DNA of 64,000 bases from the NCBI GenBank assembly GCA_030841085.1, contig JAVEDP010000021.1:186001-250000 (forward strand), given 5' to 3'. A program made the translations under genes and the position numbers. This document shows positions 54,584 to 62,977 of the stretch, in pieces. Positions within the stretch are counted from its first letter, which is position 1. Each line of letters begins with the position of its first letter. The notes beneath the pieces are model-generated. The model had not been told where the DNA came from. It was given only the letters and a program-made list of their open reading frames with translations, and did not search any database. Source of the stretch: Pyrinomonadaceae bacterium (GTDB lineage: Bacteria > Acidobacteriota > Blastocatellia > Pyrinomonadales > Pyrinomonadaceae).

Positions 54584-55345
54584 GTGAAAGCGGAATTATT
54601 GCAATTAGTCGCTCTACAAAAACTGGATACAAGTATAAGAAGACTACAAGAAGAACTGGAAGCGATACCCAAAAGGCGCGCTGAGATCGAAGCAGAATTC
54701 GATCAGCGCGCCTTTGAAATTCGGGCGCTGGAAACCAGTCGCGACGAGGCCCGGCACTCGCGCTCGCATCTGGAAACCGAGATTGCGGAACAGCGGGCAC
54801 GCGCCGAACGCGCCGAACGCAATTTGATGTCTTCAAAAAAGCAGGACGAATACACCGCCGCGATCCGCGAAGCCGATGCCGCGCGAAAACAAATTTCTGC
54901 CCTCGAGACGCAAGTGCTCGAACAGATGGAAGCATCCGACAAAGCGGAAGGCTCGCTTACCGAACGCGCAGACGAGATTGCTTCACTGAATTCTGATCGC
55001 GAGGCGCGCCTGAAGGCTTTCGACGAAGAGACGCGGCTTCAGGCGGAGAAAGTTGCAACCAGCCGCAGCGAACGCGAGCGCTTGCTGAATGAACTGCCCA
55101 AACACATGGCCTCGCTTTATGCTCGCATCAGCGCGCGTATTCGCGATGGTGTTGCGGTAGCCGAGGCGCGCAACGGCGCGTGCATGGCTTGCTTCATGGC
55201 CCTAAGACCACAGGCGATGGCCCAGGTGCGCCGCGGTGACGAAGTTGTTACTTGCGACAACTGCAACCGCATTCTTTATTACGCGCCCTCCGATGCAGCC
55301 CCCACCAACTCAGCGCCAGTGCAACCAAAAGTCGCGCACACCTAA
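54584..55345 (+). CDS. Zinc-ribbon coiled-coil protein (CT398/zf-RING_7 family)
   Basis: A 253-residue protein with GTG start and AAGGAGAG upstream. The first 185 residues are a long antiparallel coiled coil (LLQLVALQKLDTSIRRLQEE). A C4 zinc ribbon follows (ACMACFMALRPQ ... VVTCDNCNRILYYA). Proteins of this kind are widespread and are thought to be adaptors; the role is not established. galE follows 17 bp later. Confidence 0.9.
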   Translation: MKAELLQLVALQKLDTSIRRLQEELEAIPKRRAEIEAEFDQRAFEIRALETSRDEARHSRSHLETEIAEQRARAERAERNLMSSKKQDEYTAAIREADAARKQISALETQVLEQMEASDKAEGSLTERADEIASLNSDREARLKAFDEETRLQAEKVATSRSERERLLNELPKHMASLYARISARIRDGVAVAEARNGACMACFMALRPQAMAQVRRGDEVVTCDNCNRILYYAPSDAAPTNSAPVQPKVAHT

Positions 55346-55362
55346 GGGAATCTCCAACAAAT

Positions 55363-56343
55363 ATGCGAGTGATGGTGACAGGCGGCGCTGGTTACATTGG
55401 CAGCGTCGTAACTGAAGAATTGCTGCGAGACGGCCACGACGTAGTCGTCTATGACAATCTGCAAAAGGGCCATCGCCAGGCTGTCGTTGCGCCGGCTGCT
55501 TTTGTTCACGCCGACCTGGCGGACAAAGCAAAGCTGGCCGAGACATTATCAACTCGTCAGATAGAGGCCATAATTCATATGGCCGCTGACTCGTTGGTGG
55601 GTGAGTCATGCGAACAACCGGCGAAATACTACCAAAATAATGTAATCGTCGGCTTAAACTTGCTCGAAGCAATGCGCGAAACGAATGTCAGCCAGATAGT
55701 CTTCTCCTCAACCGCGGCGACCTACGGCGAACCCGAAAAGCAGCCCATCGAAGAAACCGATCCCAATCGGCCAACGAATCCGTATGGCGAATCGAAACTC
55801 GTTTTTGAGCGCGCGCTGCGCTGGTATGACGAAGCGTACAGCCTGCGTTATGCGTCGCTACGCTATTTCAACGCGGCCGGCGCCAGTGAGAAGTGTGGCG
55901 AAGACCATGACCCAGAAAGTCATTTGATTCCGATAGCGCTGCAGGTCGCGGCCGGTACGCGCGACGCTATCCAGGTTTATGGCGATGATTACCCAACGCC
56001 GGATGGCACCTGCGTGCGCGACTATATTCATGTGATCGATTTGGCGCGCGCCCACATTCTCGCGCTCGGCGCTTTGGACCAGGGTAGCCGCATCTACAAT
56101 CTGGGTTGCGGCCGCGCCGGCTACAGCGTCAAGGAAGTGTTGGCAGCAGCACGTGAAGTCACTGGAAAAGAGATTCGCGCAACTGTCGCGCCCAGACGCG
56201 CCGGCGATCCGTCGGTCCTCATTGCGAGCTCGGAAAAGATTAAGCAGGAACTTAGCTGGAAGCCGCAGTTTCAGGATTTGCGCGTCATCATCGAGTCAGC
56301 CTGGAAATGGCTGCAGGCGCATCCGTCTGGTTATGACGACTGA
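55363..56343 (+). CDS. galE: UDP-glucose 4-epimerase
   Basis: A 326-residue protein from ATG 55363. It interconverts UDP-glucose and UDP-galactose with bound NAD. Rossmann motif VTGGAGYIGS, YDNLQKGH, FSSTAATYGEP and the catalytic YGESK (Ser/Tyr/Lys group: S in SSTAATYG, Y in NPYGESK), then LRYFNAAGAS and DGTCVRDYIHV. It supplies sugars for polysaccharide or LPS. Confidence 0.95.
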   Translation: MRVMVTGGAGYIGSVVTEELLRDGHDVVVYDNLQKGHRQAVVAPAAFVHADLADKAKLAETLSTRQIEAIIHMAADSLVGESCEQPAKYYQNNVIVGLNLLEAMRETNVSQIVFSSTAATYGEPEKQPIEETDPNRPTNPYGESKLVFERALRWYDEAYSLRYASLRYFNAAGASEKCGEDHDPESHLIPIALQVAAGTRDAIQVYGDDYPTPDGTCVRDYIHVIDLARAHILALGALDQGSRIYNLGCGRAGYSVKEVLAAAREVTGKEIRATVAPRRAGDPSVLIASSEKIKQELSWKPQFQDLRVIIESAWKWLQAHPSGYDD

Positions 56344-57358
56344 GGATCAAGCGAGGATCAACAGGGTGGTAGCTCACAAAAAAACCGCAACTAAAACCGG
56401 CACGGTCAAACGTTCGCGCCAAACAAACTCACCTGGTATTACGGCGGACGAATTTCTTGCGCTCAAAAATCCCAAAGGCGATCTGACGCTCGCGCTGGAA
56501 GGCGAGCGAGTTTCAGTAACCAGTTTGGATCGCGTGTATTGGCCCGACGAAAAAATCACCAAGTTTGATCTGCTAAGTTACTACCTGTGCGTCAGCACGC
56601 ACATCTTGCCGTTTCTAAAAAATCGGCCAGCCATTTTGCAGCGCTGGCCGCGCGGCATTAAGGCGCCGATGTTTTTTCAGCAGGATCTGGAAAGCGCGCC
56701 GGCCTTTATTAAGACGGTCAGGCTAACTAACCAACAGGGCCGAGAACTGGATTATGCGGTTTACACGACGACCGCATCGCTGCTGCACTTTGTGAACCTG
56801 GGAAATATTGAACAGCATCCGTGGCATTCGACGACTGCGAAACTGGATAAGCCTGATTGGCTCGCCATTGATCTCGATCCGAAAAAAGCGCCTTGGGAAA
56901 ATGTTTTGCAGGTTGCCTTGTTGTGCAAGCAGGTTTGCGATGAGATTGGCCTGAACGCGTTTCCCAAGACGTCGGGCTCGTCGGGCATTCACATCTACCT
57001 GCCGCTGAACCCAACAAATGAATATGCAAAAGTGGCGGAATTTTCGCGTTTGCTGGCCACTGAGATTGCTAATCGCGCGCCGAAGATGGCAACGGTTGAG
57101 CGCAGTATCGACAAGCGCAAACGCGATCAGGTCTATGTTGATTGGATGCAGAACGCGCGTGGCAAGAGTCTGGCGGCAGTTTTTACAGCGCGTGCCAAAC
57201 CCGGCGCGACCGTTTCGATGCCGCTGACCTGGAAACAAATTGAGCAGGGCGTGAAGATTTCTGACTTCACAGTCAAAAATGTTCCTGCCCTGCTCAAGAA
57301 GACTGGGGACGCCTGGTCCAACTTCTTCGACCAGCGCCAAAAGTTAAAGCTTAAGTAG
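56333..57358 (+). CDS. Stand-alone LigD-type polymerase/primase domain protein
   Basis: A 341-residue protein from ATG 56333, overlapping galE by 11 bp. It is the polymerase (PrimPol) module of bacterial NHEJ ligase LigD: VSVTSLDRVYWPDEKITK, AILQRWPRGIKAPMF, WLAIDLDPKKAPW with the metal-binding Asp pair, KTSGSSGIHIYLPL and YVDWMQNARGKSLAAVF. No ligase or phosphoesterase domain is fused and no Ku gene is in the window. It may add or fill in nucleotides at DNA breaks. The first 35 residues are basic and extra. Confidence 0.9.
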   Translation: MTTEDQARINRVVAHKKTATKTGTVKRSRQTNSPGITADEFLALKNPKGDLTLALEGERVSVTSLDRVYWPDEKITKFDLLSYYLCVSTHILPFLKNRPAILQRWPRGIKAPMFFQQDLESAPAFIKTVRLTNQQGRELDYAVYTTTASLLHFVNLGNIEQHPWHSTTAKLDKPDWLAIDLDPKKAPWENVLQVALLCKQVCDEIGLNAFPKTSGSSGIHIYLPLNPTNEYAKVAEFSRLLATEIANRAPKMATVERSIDKRKRDQVYVDWMQNARGKSLAAVFTARAKPGATVSMPLTWKQIEQGVKISDFTVKNVPALLKKTGDAWSNFFDQRQKLKLK

Positions 57359-57367
57359 TTCTCAGAA

Positions 57368-58003
57368 CTACTTGATCTTCACGCCCGCCGAGAATCGCAA
57401 CCCGTCTTCGCGGTGACCGCTACGAAACACCGGTAAGTAGTCAACCTGGATCGCGCGAATATCGACATGCTTCGTTGCCTGGATGTCGAGACCGCCGCCA
57501 AGCGCCATCGCAAACGCAGTGTTGCTGGTGTCCGGGCAGGTGAAATCGTTGTTGCGGAATTTCGCCTGGTAACGATTTACGCCGAACAGCGCATGCACAA
57601 ACGGAATGAATGGCGAAGAGTTGCGCCAGTTGTAACGTGGTCCAAACAGCAAAGTGTAGCGCGACAGACGCGCATTAAACTGCCGGCCGGTTAACGCATC
57701 CACCAAAGTGGTGTTCGCGAAAGTTGCTGAGAAGTTCGTCACCAGGCCGATGTTATGGTGCACGTTGGCGACCACTTCCGCGGTGACGCCGTTATAGGGT
57801 ATGCGCTTGGACACAAAATCCGCGCGCTGGGTGCTGCCGTTCGGGTTAATGATGCGGCCGCGCGCATCTAGCCGGTCGGCTCCGTTGTTGGCCCGCTCGT
57901 GGGCGTAACCGACAAAGAATTCCCAATCTGAATAGCCGCTCTGGGCAAAGCCAGCCGGGGCACAGACCAGGATAATCGCGAAAAGCAAAAATAGCTTACG
58001 CAT
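57368..58003 (-). CDS. Small outer-membrane beta-barrel protein
   Basis: A 211-residue protein from ATG 58003 with AAGGAGG upstream. A signal peptide (KLFLLFAIILVCAPAGFA) is followed by alternating strands (DWEFFVGYAHE, VTNFSATFAN, YTLLFGPRYNW, IRAIQVDYLPVF, LRFSAGVKIK) of an OmpA/Ail-like 8-strand barrel. Ends in an amphipathic strand as expected. Function unknown. Convergent with the polymerase gene. Confidence 0.82.
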   Translation of the reverse strand: MRKLFLLFAIILVCAPAGFAQSGYSDWEFFVGYAHERANNGADRLDARGRIINPNGSTQRADFVSKRIPYNGVTAEVVANVHHNIGLVTNFSATFANTTLVDALTGRQFNARLSRYTLLFGPRYNWRNSSPFIPFVHALFGVNRYQAKFRNNDFTCPDTSNTAFAMALGGGLDIQATKHVDIRAIQVDYLPVFRSGHREDGLRFSAGVKIK

Positions 58004-58285
58004 GGGCGGTAGTCCTCCTTGACAATTTCCCATCAACACGTTGTGGTGATAAGAAAAATAGGAATCCGCACGTGTTTCCAATTTTTCCTGTTGATTACCC
58101 GTTTATGTGAAAAGGGGCAATCTTTTAACATGCATTCATCGGGACAAGCAAGCAGAAAAGCTTCGGTTTCTTCGCACTCCTTCGCGGACATTCGCGTCCT
58201 TTGCGGCAAACCAGAGAACGGAACCGAAAAGTGCGCAAATCAGGCCCAAAGACGCGCAAAAACGGATCACGACCGATTCACTCGA

Positions 58286-59104
58286 ATGGTCCGAACGGTG
58301 CTGGCCGTAGGGGGGATCGCGCTTCTCTGCGTTCAAGTCACAGCGCAGCAGCCCGCTGGCACCAGATCGCGGATTGCCGGAAGAACTCCAGCAAGCGCGG
58401 CCGCTAACAAACCAGCCAACAGCCCGGGCACGACAGACGTCGACAAACTGCTCGCCGCCGGTCAGGACGCGCACGAGGCTGGCCGATTTACTGAAGCCAT
58501 CTCGGCGTTCAATCGTGTCATCGCTCTGTCGGCCAACAGGCCCGAGACTGCGGCAGTAGCGAGCTATCTGATCGGCAACGTGCAGATGGCGCAAAGGAAG
58601 TTTGGCGCCGCGCAGCTCGCTTACGAGCGCGCCGTCACACTCAATCCGAATTACGCGGAAGCATGGAACAGTTTGGGTGAAGCGCTGGGTGAGTTGAAAC
58701 AGTTTCCGCGAGCGATCGAAGCTTTCAACAAAGCTGTGGGGCTGGACCCGACGTTACTGAAAGCGAAGTACAACCAGGCGATCACTTACGATCGCATGAA
58801 GAATTTCCGCTACTCGGAATTTGTGTTTCGGAATTTGATTAAGAACAACCCGAATTATTCACTCGCTTACGACGGTTTGGCTGTCACACTCTCCAAAGGC
58901 GGGCGTGCGAAGGAAGCAATTCCACTTCACGAAAAAGCAATTGCGCTAACGCCGCAGGAGCCTTCGTTTTATTTCAACTACGCAATCAGCAACCTCATGC
59001 TTGGCAACACCGCCAAGGCGCTCGAACTTCAGGAAAAACTCAAGACCATCGATCCCGTCATCGCCGATCGACTCGCCAGCATGATCGTCAAACACCAGAT
59101 GTAG
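58286..59104 (+). CDS. Exported TPR-repeat protein, paralog of 4572-5375
   Basis: A 272-residue protein from ATG 58286 (MVRTVLAVGGIALLCVQVTAQ, a signal peptide); the frame is open to 58019, but that part (58004-58285) looks like non-coding repeat text (CTTCGCGG, TTTGCGG, CGCGCAAA words). An Ala/Pro linker is followed by five or six TPRs (AWNSLGEALGELKQFPRAIEAF, YNQAITYDRMKNFRYSEFVF). The C-terminal third is very like the 4572-5375 protein, so one arose from the other. Partner unknown. Confidence 0.82.
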   Translation: MVRTVLAVGGIALLCVQVTAQQPAGTRSRIAGRTPASAAANKPANSPGTTDVDKLLAAGQDAHEAGRFTEAISAFNRVIALSANRPETAAVASYLIGNVQMAQRKFGAAQLAYERAVTLNPNYAEAWNSLGEALGELKQFPRAIEAFNKAVGLDPTLLKAKYNQAITYDRMKNFRYSEFVFRNLIKNNPNYSLAYDGLAVTLSKGGRAKEAIPLHEKAIALTPQEPSFYFNYAISNLMLGNTAKALELQEKLKTIDPVIADRLASMIVKHQM

Positions 59105-59124
59105 CTTTAGCTCCGCATCTTCAA

Positions 59125-60174
59125 TCAGGAGGCGTTGCTCTTTCCTGTTTCCGAACCATCATTGAGCGCCTCTAGATTTTCGATTACCTGCAGTGATGTA
59201 TCAAGAACGTTCCTGAGGTTGAAGGATACGCTACGGAGCAAGACTATTGGATAACGAGGATACTCATCAGAATGGGCTGCGGCGGTTATTAGTTGGGCTG
59301 AAGCATAAACAGTCATTAAGAGGTTTCGGGCGAAACTTATCGTGTGAACTTGTTTGTTGGTAGCTCGAAGCAAAACTGAGACGATTGAATCCGGCGGCGT
59401 AGGAATGCCATCGGGTAAGCCTAGCGCGATTGATAGTGCCTCGGCTCGTTTAGTAATTTCGTCCACTGTACTTGTCCTAACCAGATAAAGAAGCCGACTT
59501 ATGAGACATCGACCTTCCTTTAAGCTTGGTCGGAAGCCTTTCGGGTTACTCACCTCTCTATGATATTTGGCGGATTCACTAAGGAAAGCGCCGTACTTTT
59601 CATTCTCTTTCTGATTCTTTATCAACAAGTAGAACGCTTGACCAGCATGTCGATCTCGTTCTAAAACCAACGAGAGCCTATTAACTAACGCAACTTCAAG
59701 AGCAAATATCCTTTCACAAAGATCCGGAAGTTGAACTTCTTGTATATTCATGGGGCCGTCAGCTGTCCTTGTCAGATCCTCAATCAATATGAAGATACTG
59801 TTTCCCCCTAGCCTCGGAAACCAGTCGGGCAACGTAATCAGAGAAGAGATCTGAGGCAAAGTAAATTCTGTAAGGCTTAAGAGTAGAATAATGACGGGGC
59901 CTTGATCCTGAAGCAACAGTCTGGGCCCCCGCTCAAAATGTGTCTTATGCTCCCTGATGAGTTTGTTTAAATCCGAGAGAACTGCATTTGGATTATCGAA
60001 ACCGTCGCCTCGAAGAACTAAAGGCGTTAAATCCAAATCTCCTTTCAAAGTGTTGATTCGTCGGCACATTTCCTCGCGACTCGATAGGATCTGGCACCAA
60101 AAAACGAGAATAGGATCCTTCGCTCCTTCGCTGCGAACCTTAATGGAATCTATTATTCTTTCCGCCGTTAACAT
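59125..60174 (-). CDS. Unknown protein, partner of the 60179 ATPase
   Basis: A 349-residue protein that starts 4 bp after the ATPase stop, so the genes are coupled. Residues 20-130 alternate strand and helix (DPILVFWCQILSSREE, GPVIILLLSLTEFTLPQI, SIFILIEDLTRTADG) in the manner of a Rossmann-like fold, but there is no Walker A. The remainder is helical. No family recognised. Base composition is more AT-rich than the surrounding genes, as is the ATPase gene, which suggests horizontal transfer. Confidence 0.72.
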   Translation of the reverse strand: MLTAERIIDSIKVRSEGAKDPILVFWCQILSSREEMCRRINTLKGDLDLTPLVLRGDGFDNPNAVLSDLNKLIREHKTHFERGPRLLLQDQGPVIILLLSLTEFTLPQISSLITLPDWFPRLGGNSIFILIEDLTRTADGPMNIQEVQLPDLCERIFALEVALVNRLSLVLERDRHAGQAFYLLIKNQKENEKYGAFLSESAKYHREVSNPKGFRPSLKEGRCLISRLLYLVRTSTVDEITKRAEALSIALGLPDGIPTPPDSIVSVLLRATNKQVHTISFARNLLMTVYASAQLITAAAHSDEYPRYPIVLLRSVSFNLRNVLDTSLQVIENLEALNDGSETGKSNAS

Positions 60175-60178
60175 TTAA

Positions 60179-62773
60179 TTAGACAGTTACTCTTGGATAT
60201 GCGGCTAGGCTAATTCGGGCCATAAGTCGGATGCGCGGGGCGACGCTCTCTCGGTCGAACGAAAGAAAGTTTGCAGGTGCGGCCGTACTAAGCAGATAGT
60301 CAGCCTCATAGCCAAATTCTTGGGGGAGCATCAATTCATTCACAATCTCCTCAAACCGGCCCCTCGAACAAGCCATGGTTTTTGGGTTTTCCTGGGTGAT
60401 TCGACGCATAACCGCATAAACAGCGTGCAGCCACGGATCCCAGTCCTCGCCATATTTACTAAGAACTTGACTGATGTACACACGAAATAAAGCATACTCT
60501 TCGCAAACGCCAATCCAACCCGTTTTAAGTCTTTGTTCACCAAAGTTGGACAAGTCCTCTTCCGTAAAGTGTAGTCTTGTTACCGGCCGTTTTTCTTGGA
60601 TCATCCAATCAAAAAAATCTACAAGTAAGTTCACAGTGAGCCACGGGTGGCCCCCCGTCTCAGCATAGGTTGCATCAACAAATGAGTCATCAAAGCTCGT
60701 TCTACTGGTCAATATCTTGTTAATTAAATTTCGGAACTCCGAGTTAGTAGCACCCACGGTATGCGCAAAAAGGGGAAATGGATCCTGTTCAACATAAGGA
60801 CTGAGTTGGTTTTGATCCATTATTATGAAGTGCGCATCTGGCCTTTGCCCGATGAAGACCAGCAAATTTTCTCGCGAGAAGCTCACCATTTGATTTAACA
60901 GCGGCTGGACAATCGTATAGCGTAGTTCGCGATCACGCTTAAGCGCGGCCCCCATACGGGCGAATAACGTTTCGTATTCGTCTAACACAAAAACAACTCT
61001 AGTTTCCAAGCTTTGACGTTGTGGACAACACTGAGCAACAGTGTTCTTAAAGAACGAGGATGAGATTTGTTTTGTGCTGCCAAGGGCTTCTGCGAAAGCC
61101 TCGGAAAAAATGCCCGCATTCGCATATTGCCCGACATTGTCCATCGTCTGATTGACGATCACAGAATTACCGACGCTGTCTCCCAAATCGGATGTAGCGG
61201 TTGTCTTACCACTTCTACGGACACTGCACCACAGGCGTACCCCGTTTCGACTATCAAAAGACCTAAGAAGATTGCGAACGCTGGCTCTATGAACGTGAAA
61301 GTAAGTGTCCAGCACGGGATTACGTAAGGGGAAATCACGAGGGTAATTATATTTCAATGTCGCATGGAGTGTATTGCTGGCTGAATGGCGTGCAACTTCA
61401 AATCGCAGTATTTCGGTTGCTCGCTGAGCGAATTCTTCGATCCGACTCTGACGGGTCGGAGTCGTATTGATCACTAGCGTTTTGAGCAGTTCGTGAGCAT
61501 CGATCCAATCTTGAAGGTCAGGCCGCAACGGCGCGGTAATCAAGGCGGCTCCTCTGCTCGCAGATTCGGTGAGTTGAGCCTGCCCAACATGGGATGGCTG
61601 GAGGTAACAGTGAATCTCAAGATAACGCTTTGACTCCACGGATTGTGGCAAGAGCAGGGAAATTTCAAGTCTTCTGGAATCCGAATTATACTGGCCCAAG
61701 CCCGGCAAGTAGCCAGCCTCGTTCTCACAATCTGCGATTATCTGGTCTAATGCGCGAATTACCGGTGTGACGCTCGCGCGAATTCCATCGCGTAAAGGAG
61801 ACGCAGCTATTTCAGTTTCAAGTCGATCTATATCCGAGCCTGTCAGAAAGCCGAGGTAATGCGCCCAAGTGCGAGGGTGTTGAGGGAGAAGCTTCCAGCC
61901 TCTGTCTTTCCCAAACTGCATCTGCCCAAAACCCTCGAAGATTCCTGTGAGCATTGCCGAGCAGGTACTGCGGACTGCTTGCGCATCGCGCCCAGTGATC
62001 GCATTAATGGCTCGCGATGAATAAGATTCAAGTGGAAGTTCTAAGAACCTTTGAAAACCCTTTAATGCTTTGCTGGTAGCCTCTGTGGCAGATCTCAATT
62101 CGTTTTCCGTTAGATGAGTGAAACCTTTTCCAAAAATTTGTTGAGCGTGTTCTGAAAACTCTTGGCTGACGGTGTAACAAATATCAGTGGGATTACTACT
62201 ATCCTGAAGCGCACTCTCAACCCGGCTAAACATCTCCTCAACCGCATCACGATAGAATGTTTTCCATTCGAAAATATGCTCCATGCTCAACTCTACAAAC
62301 TTTAGTCTGAGTTCCCTCGCCAGATTGACAGCATGATTATCATGCTTACGCTGAGATGCAGATTTCTCTTTCTTTGATGTCATCGGCTCAAGCGGGATAG
62401 TACTGACACCTTGTTTGTCGGTGGAGGATTGCGAAACGGGTTGGGCTGTGTTTGGAGCGGGGGTTTCGCGAAATTGTTTCTTTGACTCTACACTTATTGT
62501 CAGACTTGAATCTTTAGGTCTAGGTAAGAGGACATTCTTGGCTTCTGCCGGGGACGGTATTCGACCCAACCTTGCCTCTAGAGCCAGAAGCAGGTGCGTG
62601 CGACGCCTCGGAAAGAAGAGCGCAATTACGGATCTAATCTCTGAATCTAAGCGTTTGATTTCCGCAATTTCAAAACTATCAAGAACGCCCAACATACGCC
62701 GCTGTCCTTCTTCTACTTTGAAGGTCGAAACAAGCGCGCTTATTTCGTTAAGCTGTTCTTCCGAAGTACTCAT
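60179..62773 (-). CDS. Large P-loop (STAND-like) ATPase, candidate defence protein
   Basis: An 864-residue protein from ATG 62773. Residues 1-80 form a small helical domain (LNEISALVSTFKVEEGQRRM, IKRLDSEIRSVIALFFP) like the effector-associated domains of conflict systems. A long unknown middle follows (140-490). The ATPase domain has CSVRRSGKTT (Walker A, about 516-525), VVFVLDEYE (Walker B, about 593-601), LVFIGQRPD and ETGGHPWLTVNLL, a motif of STAND-type ATPases. The C-terminal part is helical. Genes with this layout plus a small partner are often anti-phage systems; that role is inference. It is AT-rich compared with its surroundings. Confidence 0.78.
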   Translation of the reverse strand: MSTSEEQLNEISALVSTFKVEEGQRRMLGVLDSFEIAEIKRLDSEIRSVIALFFPRRRTHLLLALEARLGRIPSPAEAKNVLLPRPKDSSLTISVESKKQFRETPAPNTAQPVSQSSTDKQGVSTIPLEPMTSKKEKSASQRKHDNHAVNLARELRLKFVELSMEHIFEWKTFYRDAVEEMFSRVESALQDSSNPTDICYTVSQEFSEHAQQIFGKGFTHLTENELRSATEATSKALKGFQRFLELPLESYSSRAINAITGRDAQAVRSTCSAMLTGIFEGFGQMQFGKDRGWKLLPQHPRTWAHYLGFLTGSDIDRLETEIAASPLRDGIRASVTPVIRALDQIIADCENEAGYLPGLGQYNSDSRRLEISLLLPQSVESKRYLEIHCYLQPSHVGQAQLTESASRGAALITAPLRPDLQDWIDAHELLKTLVINTTPTRQSRIEEFAQRATEILRFEVARHSASNTLHATLKYNYPRDFPLRNPVLDTYFHVHRASVRNLLRSFDSRNGVRLWCSVRRSGKTTATSDLGDSVGNSVIVNQTMDNVGQYANAGIFSEAFAEALGSTKQISSSFFKNTVAQCCPQRQSLETRVVFVLDEYETLFARMGAALKRDRELRYTIVQPLLNQMVSFSRENLLVFIGQRPDAHFIIMDQNQLSPYVEQDPFPLFAHTVGATNSEFRNLINKILTSRTSFDDSFVDATYAETGGHPWLTVNLLVDFFDWMIQEKRPVTRLHFTEEDLSNFGEQRLKTGWIGVCEEYALFRVYISQVLSKYGEDWDPWLHAVYAVMRRITQENPKTMACSRGRFEEIVNELMLPQEFGYEADYLLSTAAPANFLSFDRESVAPRIRLMARISLAAYPRVTV

Positions 62774-62977
62774 AAATGGATTTAAGTGAGGTCGGGGGAC
62801 CGACCGAAACCAAAGAGAAACTATAATCTTAACCAAAAAGTCTTTTCGGAGCGAGGTAACTCACCAGTCCTGAGTTCAAACTAGGATTTGGCAATGAAAT
62901 TGGATTCTCGTCAACGTAAGGATCGGTGGATGCCTATCGTAAGCTATAAGCCATGGAATATATCTCGATATACGGTG

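Noticed and set aside
58019-58285. N-terminal 89 residues of the second TPR frame
   Set aside because: They precede a clean signal peptide at ATG 58286 and read like repeat-rich intergenic DNA.
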